This document shows positions 15,961-24,715 of a DNA stretch of 64,000 nucleotides, piece by piece. This DNA is from an uncultured Faecalibacterium sp. (GTDB lineage: Bacteria > Bacillota > Clostridia > Oscillospirales > Ruminococcaceae): NCBI GenBank assembly GCA_902463235.1, contig CABQER010000004.1, forward strand, positions 10,769 through 74,768, written 5' to 3'. Every line of letters starts with the position of its first letter. Position 1 is the first letter of the stretch. A program made the position numbers and the translations under genes. The notes beneath the pieces are model-generated. The model did no database searches and had not been told where the DNA came from. It was given only the letters and a program-made list of their open reading frames with translations.

Positions 15961-17010
15961 TTACGCTTTTTTCTGCCCGGCCTGTTCTATGGCGGCTTTC
16001 ACCTGTGCATTATAGGCCTCGGTCTTTTCCAAAAACAGCTTGCGCGGACTGGAAGCCAGCAGCTGGGTGTCCTTACCCGCAAAGGAGATGGGGCCATCCA
16101 GCTTCTTTTTGGCTGCCTTGTTCTCTGCGTTCAGCGCCAGCGGCACAAACAGGGGCTTGCCCTTGAATTTCCGGGTAAAGTACACCTCTGCCGCAATGCC
16201 CACCACCACGGCGATGCCTGCCACCAGCTGGGAAGCCCGCAACCCGATGGAGGGCACCAGCATCAGGCTGTCAGTGCGCAAACCCTCGATCCAGAAACGG
16301 CCCGCGCCGTACCACACCAGATACCGCAGGGTGATGTCTCCGTTGAACTTGCGCTTTTTGATGTAACGGAACAGCAGGAAGAAGCCCACAAAGCACCAGA
16401 TGCTCTCGTACAAAAAGGTGGGATGCACCGGCAGGTTGGGGTCGATGACCACGCCCTTGGGTACCGTGACCGTGCTGCTCATCAGGTAAGCGCGGGTAGC
16501 CTCGCTGTACATACCCCACGGCAGGGTGGTGTTGCAGCCAAAGGCCTCCTGATTGAAGAAGTTGCCCCAGCGGCCGCAGCCCTGCCCGATGAGAAAGCCC
16601 ATAGCAGTCAGGTCGAACATGGGCAGTACCGGCACGCCCCGCCACTTGCAGGCCAGACCGCCGAACAAAAAGCCGCCGATGATGCCGCCGTAGATGGCAA
16701 GGCCGCCATCGCGGATGGCGATCATCTCCCAGATACTATTGTACTGGAACGGTGCCATGGCCACATAGTAGGCGCGGGCGCTGATAATGCCCAGCACCAC
16801 GCCGATGAGGATCACATCCACCATGCTGTCCGGGTCTACGCCAAATTCCAGACTGTGCCGGAAGGCAAAGACCAGTGCCAGACACAGACCCACCGCGATG
16901 CACACGCCGTACCAGTAGATGCTGACCCCGCCGATGGTAAAGGCCACACGGTTCAGGTGAAAACTCAGCCCCAGACCCGGGAACTGCACCAGATTTGTCA
17001 GATAGTTCAT
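15961..17010 (-). CDS. lgt: Prolipoprotein diacylglyceryl transferase
   Basis: A 349-residue polytopic membrane enzyme that transfers diacylglycerol to the lipobox Cys of prelipoproteins, of which this window encodes several. The Lgt signature 'GRWGNFFNQEAFG' and 'VHPTFLYES' are present with about seven hydrophobic helices. A charged C-terminal extension of about 60 residues after the last helix is longer than usual. The start at 17010 overlaps the ymfH stop (ATGA), and its ribosome site is formed by the Glu codons at the end of ymfH. Confidence 0.95.
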   Translation of the reverse strand: MNYLTNLVQFPGLGLSFHLNRVAFTIGGVSIYWYGVCIAVGLCLALVFAFRHSLEFGVDPDSMVDVILIGVVLGIISARAYYVAMAPFQYNSIWEMIAIRDGGLAIYGGIIGGFLFGGLACKWRGVPVLPMFDLTAMGFLIGQGCGRWGNFFNQEAFGCNTTLPWGMYSEATRAYLMSSTVTVPKGVVIDPNLPVHPTFLYESIWCFVGFFLLFRYIKKRKFNGDITLRYLVWYGAGRFWIEGLRTDSLMLVPSIGLRASQLVAGIAVVVGIAAEVYFTRKFKGKPLFVPLALNAENKAAKKKLDGPISFAGKDTQLLASSPRKLFLEKTEAYNAQVKAAIEQAGQKKA

Positions 17011-18320
17011 TCTTCTTCCTCCTCGTCCTCTTCCGCTGCCTGCGCCGTGCCGTCCGGCTGGATGTACATGGTGGCCATGCGATCCGTGCACAGGATATGC
17101 TGCAAGGCGGCATCCGCATCCTCTGCGGTCAGCCCTGCCAGCATGGAGATCTGCTGCGCCACCGTCTGTCCGCTGAGGGCAAAGTCTGCCATCTGGCTGG
17201 CCGAGTCCTCCACGTTTTCCAGATTTTCGATCAGCTGACCGTATTTTTCGTTCTTGCACAGGGTAAACACTTCCCTGTCCACACCTGCGGCGCGCACCCG
17301 GGCGATCTCGTCCAGCAGCAGCTGGCGCACGGTGTCCGGCACATCGCTCTCTCCGGTGAACAGGATGCAGCAGCAGCCGTCCACCCGCAGCACCTCGCCG
17401 CCAAAGCCGGGGTTCACAAGACCCTCGTCGTACAGGCGGCGGTACAAGGGCGACATCCCGCCCACGATGCAGCTGAGCACAAGGTCGTACAGCGCCTCGG
17501 TGCGCAGATCGTCCGCTGGCAGCGGCTCTTCCTTAAAGCCTACACCGAAGCAGGGCTTGGAAACCGGCATGGTCAGCGTTTTTTCCGTAGCGGCAAGGGT
17601 CATGGGCTCCGAAGCCCACAGCCGCTGCACCTTCTGCACCGGGCGCGGCTCCATCAGGCCGTGCCGTTCACAGGCGGCAAGGATCTGCTCCATGGTGGTG
17701 TTACCGGCAGCAGCCAGCACCATATTGCCCGGGGCATAAAAGGCCTTGCAGCTGTCGTACAGCATGGCGGGCGTGATCTCGGCAATACTTTCCACTGTGC
17801 CCGCGATGTCGCTGCGGATGGGGTGGCTGTGGTACAGGCACTCGAACAGGCCGGTGATGAGCCGCCAGTCCGGGCTGTCATCGTACATTTTGATCTCCTG
17901 CCCGATGATGCCCTGCTCCTTAGCAATGGTCTGCTCGGTAAAATACGGGTGCCCCACCATGCCCAGCAGCACATCCAGACTTTCGTCCAGCTGCTGGGTG
18001 GCGGTGAACAGGTAGCAGGTGCGGTCAAAGCTGGTAAAGGCGTTGGCGTTGGCGCCCGTCTTTGCGTACTTGGCAAAGGCGTCGCCGTCCTCGTCCTCGA
18101 ACATCTTGTGCTCCAGAAAATGCGCCACACCCGCCGGCAGATGCACCGTTTGCCCGTTCAGGCAGAAATCCCGGTCGATGGAGCCGAACCTGGTAGCATA
18201 AATGACGTGGGTGCTGGAGTAGCCCGGCATGGGGCGCACCAGCACCGTCAGGCCGGAGGGCAGGGTCTGCCACTGGTCGGCCACGGTCTTTTCCAGCAGG
18301 GTCTGGTTATTCTGCGGCAT
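17007..18320 (-). CDS. M16 family zinc peptidase, active-type (YmfH-like)
   Basis: A 437-residue cytoplasmic M16 protein. The inverted zinc motif HFLEH is at residues 67-71, with the third ligand probably in 'EQGIIGQEIKMYDD'. Two M16 domains are apparent and the C-terminus is a run of Asp/Glu. An upstream ATG at 18329 abuts AGGAGG, so the ATG at 18320, 9 nt away, is the likely start. It overlaps the inactive partner gene by 14 nt, so the two are translationally coupled and probably form a heterodimer. Confidence 0.9.
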   Translation of the reverse strand: MPQNNQTLLEKTVADQWQTLPSGLTVLVRPMPGYSSTHVIYATRFGSIDRDFCLNGQTVHLPAGVAHFLEHKMFEDEDGDAFAKYAKTGANANAFTSFDRTCYLFTATQQLDESLDVLLGMVGHPYFTEQTIAKEQGIIGQEIKMYDDSPDWRLITGLFECLYHSHPIRSDIAGTVESIAEITPAMLYDSCKAFYAPGNMVLAAAGNTTMEQILAACERHGLMEPRPVQKVQRLWASEPMTLAATEKTLTMPVSKPCFGVGFKEEPLPADDLRTEALYDLVLSCIVGGMSPLYRRLYDEGLVNPGFGGEVLRVDGCCCILFTGESDVPDTVRQLLLDEIARVRAAGVDREVFTLCKNEKYGQLIENLENVEDSASQMADFALSGQTVAQQISMLAGLTAEDADAALQHILCTDRMATMYIQPDGTAQAAEEDEEEEE

Positions 18321-19608
18321 GGGCAGCATCCTCCTTTGTAAGCAGATAACTGACCGAAAGGGTCAGTCGGCGCAGGATATCCCGCACCTCGTCCTTGGTC
18401 ACAGTGCGCAGGGCATTCCGTGCCTGCTCCGGGCTCTGGATAGGCGCAGCGCTGTTAGCACCGGCGCGCAGCACCTCGATGTAGTACCAGCTTTCAATGC
18501 CGCCAAGGCTGTCCTCTACCCCGTTCATGCCGCTGAGCAAGCCCCGGCGGCAGTCCTCGAATTCCTCATCGGTAATAGGGCCGGTGCACAGGTCGGCAAG
18601 TTCCTTCAAAATGGCCTGCTCTGCGCGGGCGGCATCGGCGTGCTCCACACCGCTGTTCACCGCCATGCTGCCGGTAAAGCTTTGGAAGGAGGAGGAGCAG
18701 TAGTAGCACAGATGGTCCCGCTCCCGCACATTAAGGAACAGGCGGCTGGTCACACTGCCGCCGTACAGCGCCATGGCAAGGCGCACGGCTGCCAGCTGCT
18801 GCGGCTGCATGGGTTGTCCCAGCGTGAACAGCATACACAGCTTTGCCTGCACCATATCGTAGTTTTCGGTCTTATGCACCGGTGCAATGGCGGGCATCGC
18901 CATGTTTTCCACCAGCGGCAGCGGGGCGCGGTCGATGCAGGCAAGTTCTGCCATCAAAGCGTCCCGGATGGCGGCGGTCTGGGCGGCGTCGCAGCCCAGC
19001 ACCAGCAGCTCGATGTTGGCGGTGCGCAGCATCTGCCGGTAGGCATCGGTCAGCATGGCCGGGGTAAGGCCGTCCACCTCTTCCAGATAGCCCTCCTGCC
19101 GCACACCCGCCGGGCTGTCACCAAAGAACTCCCGGTTGGCCTGATGCAGGCAGTAGATGCGTTTATCGTTGATCTCGTCCTCAAGGCCTTTTTTCAGCAT
19201 CTGCTTTTCAATGCTGACCGCCTGAGGGTCAAAGCAGCCGTCCACAAAATACGGGTGGAAGGCCGCACCCAGCGCAATTTTGGTATACTCGGCGGTCAGC
19301 GCCTCGCCTTCCAGCGCAAAAGCATCCTTGATGCCGGTCACACTGACGCAGAGGTTGTGGTTGCAGCCCATGGGGCGGGCGTCCACAGTCAGGTCTGCGC
19401 CGTAGAGCTTTGCCAGCTTTTTGGTCAGCCGTGTCATATCCGGGCAGTCCGCATAGCCGCGCTCCATCACCAGCGGCAAAAGCGCGTGGGCAGTGGCCGT
19501 TTTACGCTCTGCCGGGAAGGCAAAGTGGATGCTGATGCGGCAGCGGTTGAATTTAGAAGCCGGGTCGCAGGAAAGATGCACGCCCGGTGCAATGAGAGTA
19601 CGTTCCAA
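18307..19608 (-). CDS. M16 family protein lacking the zinc motif (YmfF-like)
   Basis: A 433-residue M16-fold protein. At the place where HxxEH should be it reads LLPLVMERG, so it has no zinc site and is presumably non-catalytic. The TTG start at 19608 has AAGGG 8 nt upstream; no ATG fits. It overlaps the active-type partner and continues the dacY-like/ymfF/ymfH/lgt gene string. Pairs of one active and one inactive M16 subunit are known in bacteria, and the YmfF/YmfH arrangement is standard in Firmicutes. Confidence 0.88.
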   Translation of the reverse strand: MERTLIAPGVHLSCDPASKFNRCRISIHFAFPAERKTATAHALLPLVMERGYADCPDMTRLTKKLAKLYGADLTVDARPMGCNHNLCVSVTGIKDAFALEGEALTAEYTKIALGAAFHPYFVDGCFDPQAVSIEKQMLKKGLEDEINDKRIYCLHQANREFFGDSPAGVRQEGYLEEVDGLTPAMLTDAYRQMLRTANIELLVLGCDAAQTAAIRDALMAELACIDRAPLPLVENMAMPAIAPVHKTENYDMVQAKLCMLFTLGQPMQPQQLAAVRLAMALYGGSVTSRLFLNVRERDHLCYYCSSSFQSFTGSMAVNSGVEHADAARAEQAILKELADLCTGPITDEEFEDCRRGLLSGMNGVEDSLGGIESWYYIEVLRAGANSAAPIQSPEQARNALRTVTKDEVRDILRRLTLSVSYLLTKEDAAHAAE

Positions 19609-19651
19609 TGGTTATTCCCTTCTCTCTGTGCCGCAGCACAGAGCGTTTGAT

Positions 19652-20473
19652 TCAGTCTACCCGCTGCAGAGCGATGAACTCTTCCAAACTCAGGCCGCTG
19701 GCACGGATGGCAAGGGCGTTTTCCACCCCTACATAGCGCCAGTGCCACGGCTCGAACACGATGCCGGTGGCAGCCTGCCGGTCCTGCGGGTAGCGCAGGA
19801 TAAAGCCGTATTCCGCCGCGTAGGCCGTAAGCCACTCGTAGGCGCGGGTCTCGGCAAAGCCGGTATCCTGCTGCGGGTCGTCCGCACTGAGGATATCTGC
19901 CGCGTAGCCGGTGCCGTGCTCGTTGGCATTGGCGGCGGGCTGGATGGTAGCCGCCAGACGGGTGGCGTCCTCCTCGCTCTTGCGCTTATCGCGGTAGGTT
20001 TGCACCCGGGCCTCGTAGGCGGCCTGCCGGGTGTCGGCGTCCTGATAACCCGTCACAAGGGTCAGGCTGACCCCGTCTGCCTGCGCGGCGGCTGCCATGC
20101 TTCGGTACTGCATGGCGGCTTCGGCCTCCAGCTGCTGACCGGTGGTTTCATCGGCGGTGTCCAGCAGCGGGGCGGGCTCTGCGGTATAGGGCAGGTTGGC
20201 GTTCACCAGCGTAAGCCGCGCGTCTGCGGCGTCGAATACATAATCTGTGCCGTCGTACACGCTGGCTGCAAACACCTTTGGCCCGGCCAGCAGGCCGTGC
20301 ACCTTGGGCAGCAGCCACAGGATGCCGCCGGTCAGCAGCGCCACCACTGCCGCGCAGCCGGCCAGAAACAGCACCCAGTTGCGGGCCAGCCGCAGCATTT
20401 TGCGGCGTTTCCATTGTTGATAGGTCAGGCGCTTATCGGCAGGCGCTCTGGGGGTACGGGTGGATTCACTCAT
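19652..20473 (-). CDS. VanY-type D-alanyl-D-alanine carboxypeptidase (M15B)
   Basis: A 273-residue membrane-anchored peptidase that would trim the terminal D-Ala of peptidoglycan stem peptides. One N-terminal transmembrane helix lies at about 33-55. The extracellular domain has the zinc motifs 'EHGTGYAADI' and 'EPWHWRYVG', matching SxHxxGxAxD and ExWHxxY. The start at 20473 follows AAGGAG by 8 nt. It has a strong promoter of its own. Confidence 0.92.
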   Translation of the reverse strand: MSESTRTPRAPADKRLTYQQWKRRKMLRLARNWVLFLAGCAAVVALLTGGILWLLPKVHGLLAGPKVFAASVYDGTDYVFDAADARLTLVNANLPYTAEPAPLLDTADETTGQQLEAEAAMQYRSMAAAAQADGVSLTLVTGYQDADTRQAAYEARVQTYRDKRKSEEDATRLAATIQPAANANEHGTGYAADILSADDPQQDTGFAETRAYEWLTAYAAEYGFILRYPQDRQAATGIVFEPWHWRYVGVENALAIRASGLSLEEFIALQRVD

Positions 20474-20532
20474 GCGGCGGGCTCCTTTTCGGCGTTGTTG
20501 CAGCGCCGGTGCGCCGCACAGATTCAAACTAT

Positions 20533-20561
20533 ATTATACACCCCTTTGCAATTTGTGTAAA
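20533..20561 (-). promoter_or_regulatory. Promoter of the carboxypeptidase/M16/lgt genes
   Basis: -35 TTTACA (20556-20561) and -10 TATAAT (20533-20538) with a 17-bp spacer. Confidence 0.75.
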
Positions 20562-20641
20562 CGCCGCCGTGTGTAAAAAAATTATGACCCGCCCGCCCCC
20601 GGCAGGGAGCAGACAGGCCATAAACTAAAATTTCACGCAGA

Positions 20642-21841
20642 TCAGTCAAACAGCATATCGTGGATGGCGCTGACAGCCTTGTCGGCGTCTGCACGGTCGA
20701 TGATGCAGGAGATCTTGATCTCGCTGGTGGAGATCATCTTGATGTTGATATTGTTGTTGGACAGTGCCTCGAACATCTTGGAAGCAACGCCGCTGTGGCT
20801 CTGCATACCGGCACCTACGATGGAGACCTTGGCGCAGGTGGTATCCACGCTGACATCGCTGAAGTGTGCGCTGTCCTTCAGCACACGCATGGCCACCTCG
20901 GCCTCGCCCTCGGCACAGGTAAAGCTGATATCCTTCTTGCCGTCGCGGCCGGTGGACTGCAGGATGATGTCCACGTTGATGTTCTTCTGTGCCAGCAGGC
21001 CAAAGATCTTAAAGCTCATGCCCGGCTCATCGGGAACGTTGAGAATCGTGATAACAGCAACATCGGTGTCCTTGGCAACACCCTTGATCAGCATACCTTC
21101 CATGTCCTTTGTAACCTCCTTAACCACCGTACCCGGGATGGGGTTCAGGCTGGAGAGCACCTCCAGCTCCACATTGTACTTTTTGGCCAGTTCCACGCTG
21201 CGGTTGTTCAGCACCTGTGCGCCCAGAGATGCCAGCTCCAGCATCTCGTCAAAGGTGATCTCTTCCAGCTTGCGGGTGTTGCGCACCTTGCGCGGATCGG
21301 CGGTGTAAACGCCCTCCACATCCGTGTAGATCTGGCAGCGGTCAGCGTGCAGGGCCGCAGCAATGGCCACAGCACTGGTATCGGAGCCGCCGCGTCCCAG
21401 CGTGGTGATATCGTCCAGCTTGTTCAAGCCCTGGAAGCCTGCCACCACCACCACACGGTTGCGCTCCAGCTCGGAGGAGATCCGCTCGGTCTCCAGCCGG
21501 GTGATGCGCGCCTTGGTGTAGGCACGGTCGGTGCGGAAGCCCGCCTGCCAGCCGGTCAGGCTGATGGCATGGCAGCCCAGCTCGTTCAGCGCCATAGCCA
21601 GCAGTGCGATGCTGATCTGCTCGCCGGAGGCCAGCAGCATATCCATCTCACGCGCCGAGGGGTTATGGGTGATCTCCCCTGCCTTGGCGATCAGGTCATC
21701 GGTGGTGTCGCCCTGTGCGGAGACCACCACCACTACGTCATTGCCCGCGTTGTGGGTGTTGGCCACGATCCGCGCAACGTTGAAGATACGGTCACGGTCC
21801 TTTACGGAGGAACCGCCGAATTTCTGTACGATCAACGCCAT
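20642..21841 (-). CDS. lysC: Aspartate kinase
   Basis: A 399-residue cytoplasmic enzyme phosphorylating aspartate, first step to lysine, methionine and threonine. It has the N-terminal KFGGSS motif (7-12), 'GRGGSDTSAVAIAAAL', and two C-terminal ACT domains for allosteric control ('ITILNVPDEPGMS' and 'VSIVGAGMQSHSG'). The ribosome site GAGGAG precedes the ATG. It lies downstream of hom and thrB, and all three are probably one threonine-branch operon. No riboswitch is visible before it, so control is likely by feedback. Confidence 0.97.
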   Translation of the reverse strand: MALIVQKFGGSSVKDRDRIFNVARIVANTHNAGNDVVVVVSAQGDTTDDLIAKAGEITHNPSAREMDMLLASGEQISIALLAMALNELGCHAISLTGWQAGFRTDRAYTKARITRLETERISSELERNRVVVVAGFQGLNKLDDITTLGRGGSDTSAVAIAAALHADRCQIYTDVEGVYTADPRKVRNTRKLEEITFDEMLELASLGAQVLNNRSVELAKKYNVELEVLSSLNPIPGTVVKEVTKDMEGMLIKGVAKDTDVAVITILNVPDEPGMSFKIFGLLAQKNINVDIILQSTGRDGKKDISFTCAEGEAEVAMRVLKDSAHFSDVSVDTTCAKVSIVGAGMQSHSGVASKMFEALSNNNINIKMISTSEIKISCIIDRADADKAVSAIHDMLFD

Positions 21842-21923
21842 ATCTTGTCACTCTCCTCTTTACGCCCCGCGTCTGCGGGGGCTTGCCGGGCGGAAGCGTT
21901 CTTGCACTTCCCTTACCCGTTTA

Positions 21924-22829
21924 TCATTCCACGGTCGCGCCGGTGTTATCGGCATCCAGCTGCAACAGTGTAAATGCTTCACATCCGTCCAGACCTTCCA
22001 GCAGTTCCAGACCTTTTTCCAGCTTGGAATAGAACTTTTCGGCCTCGGCCTTTTCTGCCACTGCCATGACCGTGCTGCCTGCACCGGACACATACACGGC
22101 CTTTGCGCCGCACAGCCGCGCCATATCGAACACCTCGCGGGAGCCGGGCATCAGAGGCATCCGGTACTGCTGGTGCAGCTTATCCTCAGTGGCAATGGTC
22201 AGCAGGTCGTGCCGACCCTCGCAGAAGGCTGCGGGCACCAGCGCCGCACGGGACAGGTTATACACCGCGTCCTTATGGGACACCTCCTTGGGCAGGGCTG
22301 CACGGGCTGCCTCGGTCAGCAGCTTGTAGTCCGGCACGATGGCGGCAAAGCAGAGACTTTCGTCCACGTTCCGCTTGACCGAATACACCTTGCCGTCCTC
22401 GAACACGCTGCTGGTCAGGCCGCCCAGCAGTGCCGGAGCCACGTTATCGGGGTGTCCCTCGATGGCAGTTGCCAGCGTGAGCAGCTCCTGCGTGTTCAGC
22501 ACATCGCCCAGCATCCGGTTTGCGCCCAGCAGACCCGCGATGATGCAGGCCGAAGAAGAGCCCAGACCCCGCGCCATGGGGATGGGGTTCGTCTGGGTGA
22601 TCTTGAGGGGCGGGATCTGCTTGCCAACTTTTTCGAACAGACCCTTGGCGGAGCGGTACACGAGATTCGACTCGCCCCGGGGGATGCGGGTGCCATCCGA
22701 TGCCGAGATCTCCAGCACCTCGCTGTCCTCAAAGGTGACCGTGTTGTACAGGGTAACCGCCAGACCCAGCGCATCGAAGCCGGAGCCTACGTTGGCGCTG
22801 GTGGCAGGGACTGAAACCTTGATCTTCAT
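21924..22829 (-). CDS. thrB: Homoserine kinase
   Basis: A 301-residue GHMP-family kinase that phosphorylates homoserine for threonine synthesis. N-terminal 'VPATSANVGSGFDALGLA' and the ATP-binding motif PMARGLGSSSA are conserved. It lies 18 bp downstream of hom and upstream of lysC. No threonine synthase gene is in the window. Confidence 0.96.
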   Translation of the reverse strand: MKIKVSVPATSANVGSGFDALGLAVTLYNTVTFEDSEVLEISASDGTRIPRGESNLVYRSAKGLFEKVGKQIPPLKITQTNPIPMARGLGSSSACIIAGLLGANRMLGDVLNTQELLTLATAIEGHPDNVAPALLGGLTSSVFEDGKVYSVKRNVDESLCFAAIVPDYKLLTEAARAALPKEVSHKDAVYNLSRAALVPAAFCEGRHDLLTIATEDKLHQQYRMPLMPGSREVFDMARLCGAKAVYVSGAGSTVMAVAEKAEAEKFYSKLEKGLELLEGLDGCEAFTLLQLDADNTGATVE

Positions 22830-22847
22830 TGCCGCAGTTCCTTTCCG

Positions 22848-24083
22848 TTACACTTCCTCGGGCAGACGCTTGAGCACCAGCTTCACGCTGCCGCCCACGG
22901 CCTCCACCTTGCGCGCGGCCTCGGCCAGCGCACGCTCGTCGGCGCGCTCCACAAAGTAGGCGCAGCCCTCGTACCGCTCATCCACCACCTTGCCGTAGCC
23001 GTAGATGGCTTCCACCACAGCAGGTGCAATGCCCGCCACACGCACATAATATGCAGCGGGAGCCGGGTCGGTGAGCATGCCGTCCACCGGGTCCGCAGGC
23101 TGCCAGAACAGGCTGTCGTGCACCTGTGCGCCGTTTTTCAGGGCATCTACCACGTCTGCCACCACAGCGCTGGCGGTGGGCAGCTTGCCTGCGCCCTTGC
23201 CGTAGAACACCACATCGCCCAGCATATCGCCCTTGACCAGCACCGCGTTGAAAACATCGTCCACGCTGGCCAGCTGGTTTGCCTTGGGTACCAGACATGG
23301 CTCTACCCCGGCAGCCACGCTGCCGTCCTTGCCAAGCTTCATCCATGCGATCAGCTTGATGACGCAGCCCAACTTTTCGGCGCTGGCCACATCGGCGGCG
23401 GTAATGGCGCGGATGCCCCGGGTGGGAATGTTCTGGGGGTAGATCTGGTGACCACACACCATGGAGGACAGAATGGCGATCTTGCGGCAGGCGTCGCGGC
23501 CGTCCACGTCATCGCTGGGGTCCTTGGTCTCGGCGTAGCCCAGCTCCTGCGCAATGTGCAGCGCATCCTCAAAGTCAAGGCCCTCCCGTACCATCTTGGT
23601 GAGCATGAAGTTGGTGGTACCGTTCACGATGCCCTCCACCTCGGTGATGACGTTAGCCGCCAAACACTGGTGCATGGGGGTGATGATAGGCGTACCGCCG
23701 CCCACAGAGGCTTCGAACAGAAAGGCACAGTCGTGCTCCTTAGCCAGTGCCAGCAGCTCTGCGCCGTAGGTTGCCACCATCTCCTTGTTGGAGGTGCACA
23801 CGCTGCGGCCGCTTTCCAGACACGCCTTGACGTAGGGGTAGGCAAAGCGGGTACCGCCGATGGTCTCCACCACCACCCGGATCTCCGGGTCCTGCAGGAT
23901 CACGTCAATGCTCTTCACCACCAAAGGCTCCACCGGGTTGCCGGTAAAATCCTTCGGGTCCAGAATGTACTTTACCTCCACCGGTTCGCCAGCCCGGCGG
24001 GAGACACTTGCGGCATTGCGGCACAGCACCTCGTATACGCCGCTGCCCACCGTGCCAAAGCCCAGAATTGCAATTTTAGCCAT
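22848..24083 (-). CDS. hom: Homoserine dehydrogenase
   Basis: A 411-residue NAD(P)-dependent enzyme reducing aspartate semialdehyde to homoserine. The Rossmann motif GFGTVGSGVYEVL is at residues 8-20, and the catalytic domain includes 'GTTNFMLTKM', 'AQELGYAETKDPSDDVDGRDACRK' in shortened form, and a C-terminal ACT-like domain (about 345-411). It follows the pheB-like gene by 27 bp. Confidence 0.96.
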   Translation of the reverse strand: MAKIAILGFGTVGSGVYEVLCRNAASVSRRAGEPVEVKYILDPKDFTGNPVEPLVVKSIDVILQDPEIRVVVETIGGTRFAYPYVKACLESGRSVCTSNKEMVATYGAELLALAKEHDCAFLFEASVGGGTPIITPMHQCLAANVITEVEGIVNGTTNFMLTKMVREGLDFEDALHIAQELGYAETKDPSDDVDGRDACRKIAILSSMVCGHQIYPQNIPTRGIRAITAADVASAEKLGCVIKLIAWMKLGKDGSVAAGVEPCLVPKANQLASVDDVFNAVLVKGDMLGDVVFYGKGAGKLPTASAVVADVVDALKNGAQVHDSLFWQPADPVDGMLTDPAPAAYYVRVAGIAPAVVEAIYGYGKVVDERYEGCAYFVERADERALAEAARKVEAVGGSVKLVLKRLPEEV

Positions 24084-24110
24084 ACTCTCTTTCCCTCGTT
24101 TCCTGTTTTG

Positions 24111-24542
24111 TTACAGGTTATACCCACAGCGCACACCCACGACCATGCGCTGGCGCGAAAGCTTTTCGGTCAATTCCTCCGGGGACATCTGCATGGTATC
24201 GGTGCGGATGGTGACCGCCACCAGCGCAGCCCCGTTTTCCGGGGTGGACTGGTTGATGGTCACGATGCTGGCACCTGCGGCGCTGATGCCCGCCAGAAGG
24301 CTTTGCAGCGCGCCAGTCTCGTCCCGCAGGGTTGCCATGACCGTGATGACCTCACGACCATTCTCGGAATCAAAGATACAATCCTTATACTTATAAAATG
24401 CACTGCGCGAAAGCTCTACCGCACGGGTCGCAGCCGAAATGCTGCGGGCCTCTCCGCTGGCCAGCAGCTCCTTGGCGCGTACCACCTTGAGAAAGACCTC
24501 CGGCAGCACCTGCGCATCCACCAGATAAAAACGGCGTTCCAA
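24111..24542 (-). CDS. pheB: ACT-domain protein PheB (UPF0735)
   Basis: A 143-residue cytoplasmic protein with a short N-terminal segment ('LSRSAFYKYKD') and a C-terminal ACT domain. The family sits beside hom/thr genes in Firmicutes and is presumed regulatory. The start is put at TTG 24542, which is 8 nt from AGAGG and gives MERRFYLVDAQVLP as in homologues. A GTG three codons earlier touches the ribosome site. Probable first gene of the hom-thrB-lysC string. Confidence 0.9.
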   Translation of the reverse strand: MERRFYLVDAQVLPEVFLKVVRAKELLASGEARSISAATRAVELSRSAFYKYKDCIFDSENGREVITVMATLRDETGALQSLLAGISAAGASIVTINQSTPENGAALVAVTIRTDTMQMSPEELTEKLSRQRMVVGVRCGYNL

Positions 24543-24584
24543 CTTGTTCACCTCTCAAACACAAGTGTTCTTGTAGAAAATATA

Positions 24585-24625
24585 ATAGCATCCGAACCCT
24601 TGCAATGCAAGAGCCCGGATGCTAT
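24585..24625 (-). terminator. Terminator of the penicillin-binding protein gene
   Basis: A 10-bp stem ATAGCATCCG/CGGATGCTAT, followed on the minus strand by TATATTTTC, between the PBP gene and pheB. Confidence 0.65.
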
Positions 24626-24715
24626 TTTGTCACTTTGTCCAGTTTTGTCTTGTAAAGTGCGTCCTGTCCTTGCCGGATTTTTCAGCAAAGGGGCAAAAAA
24701 GTACGATTTTTGCCC

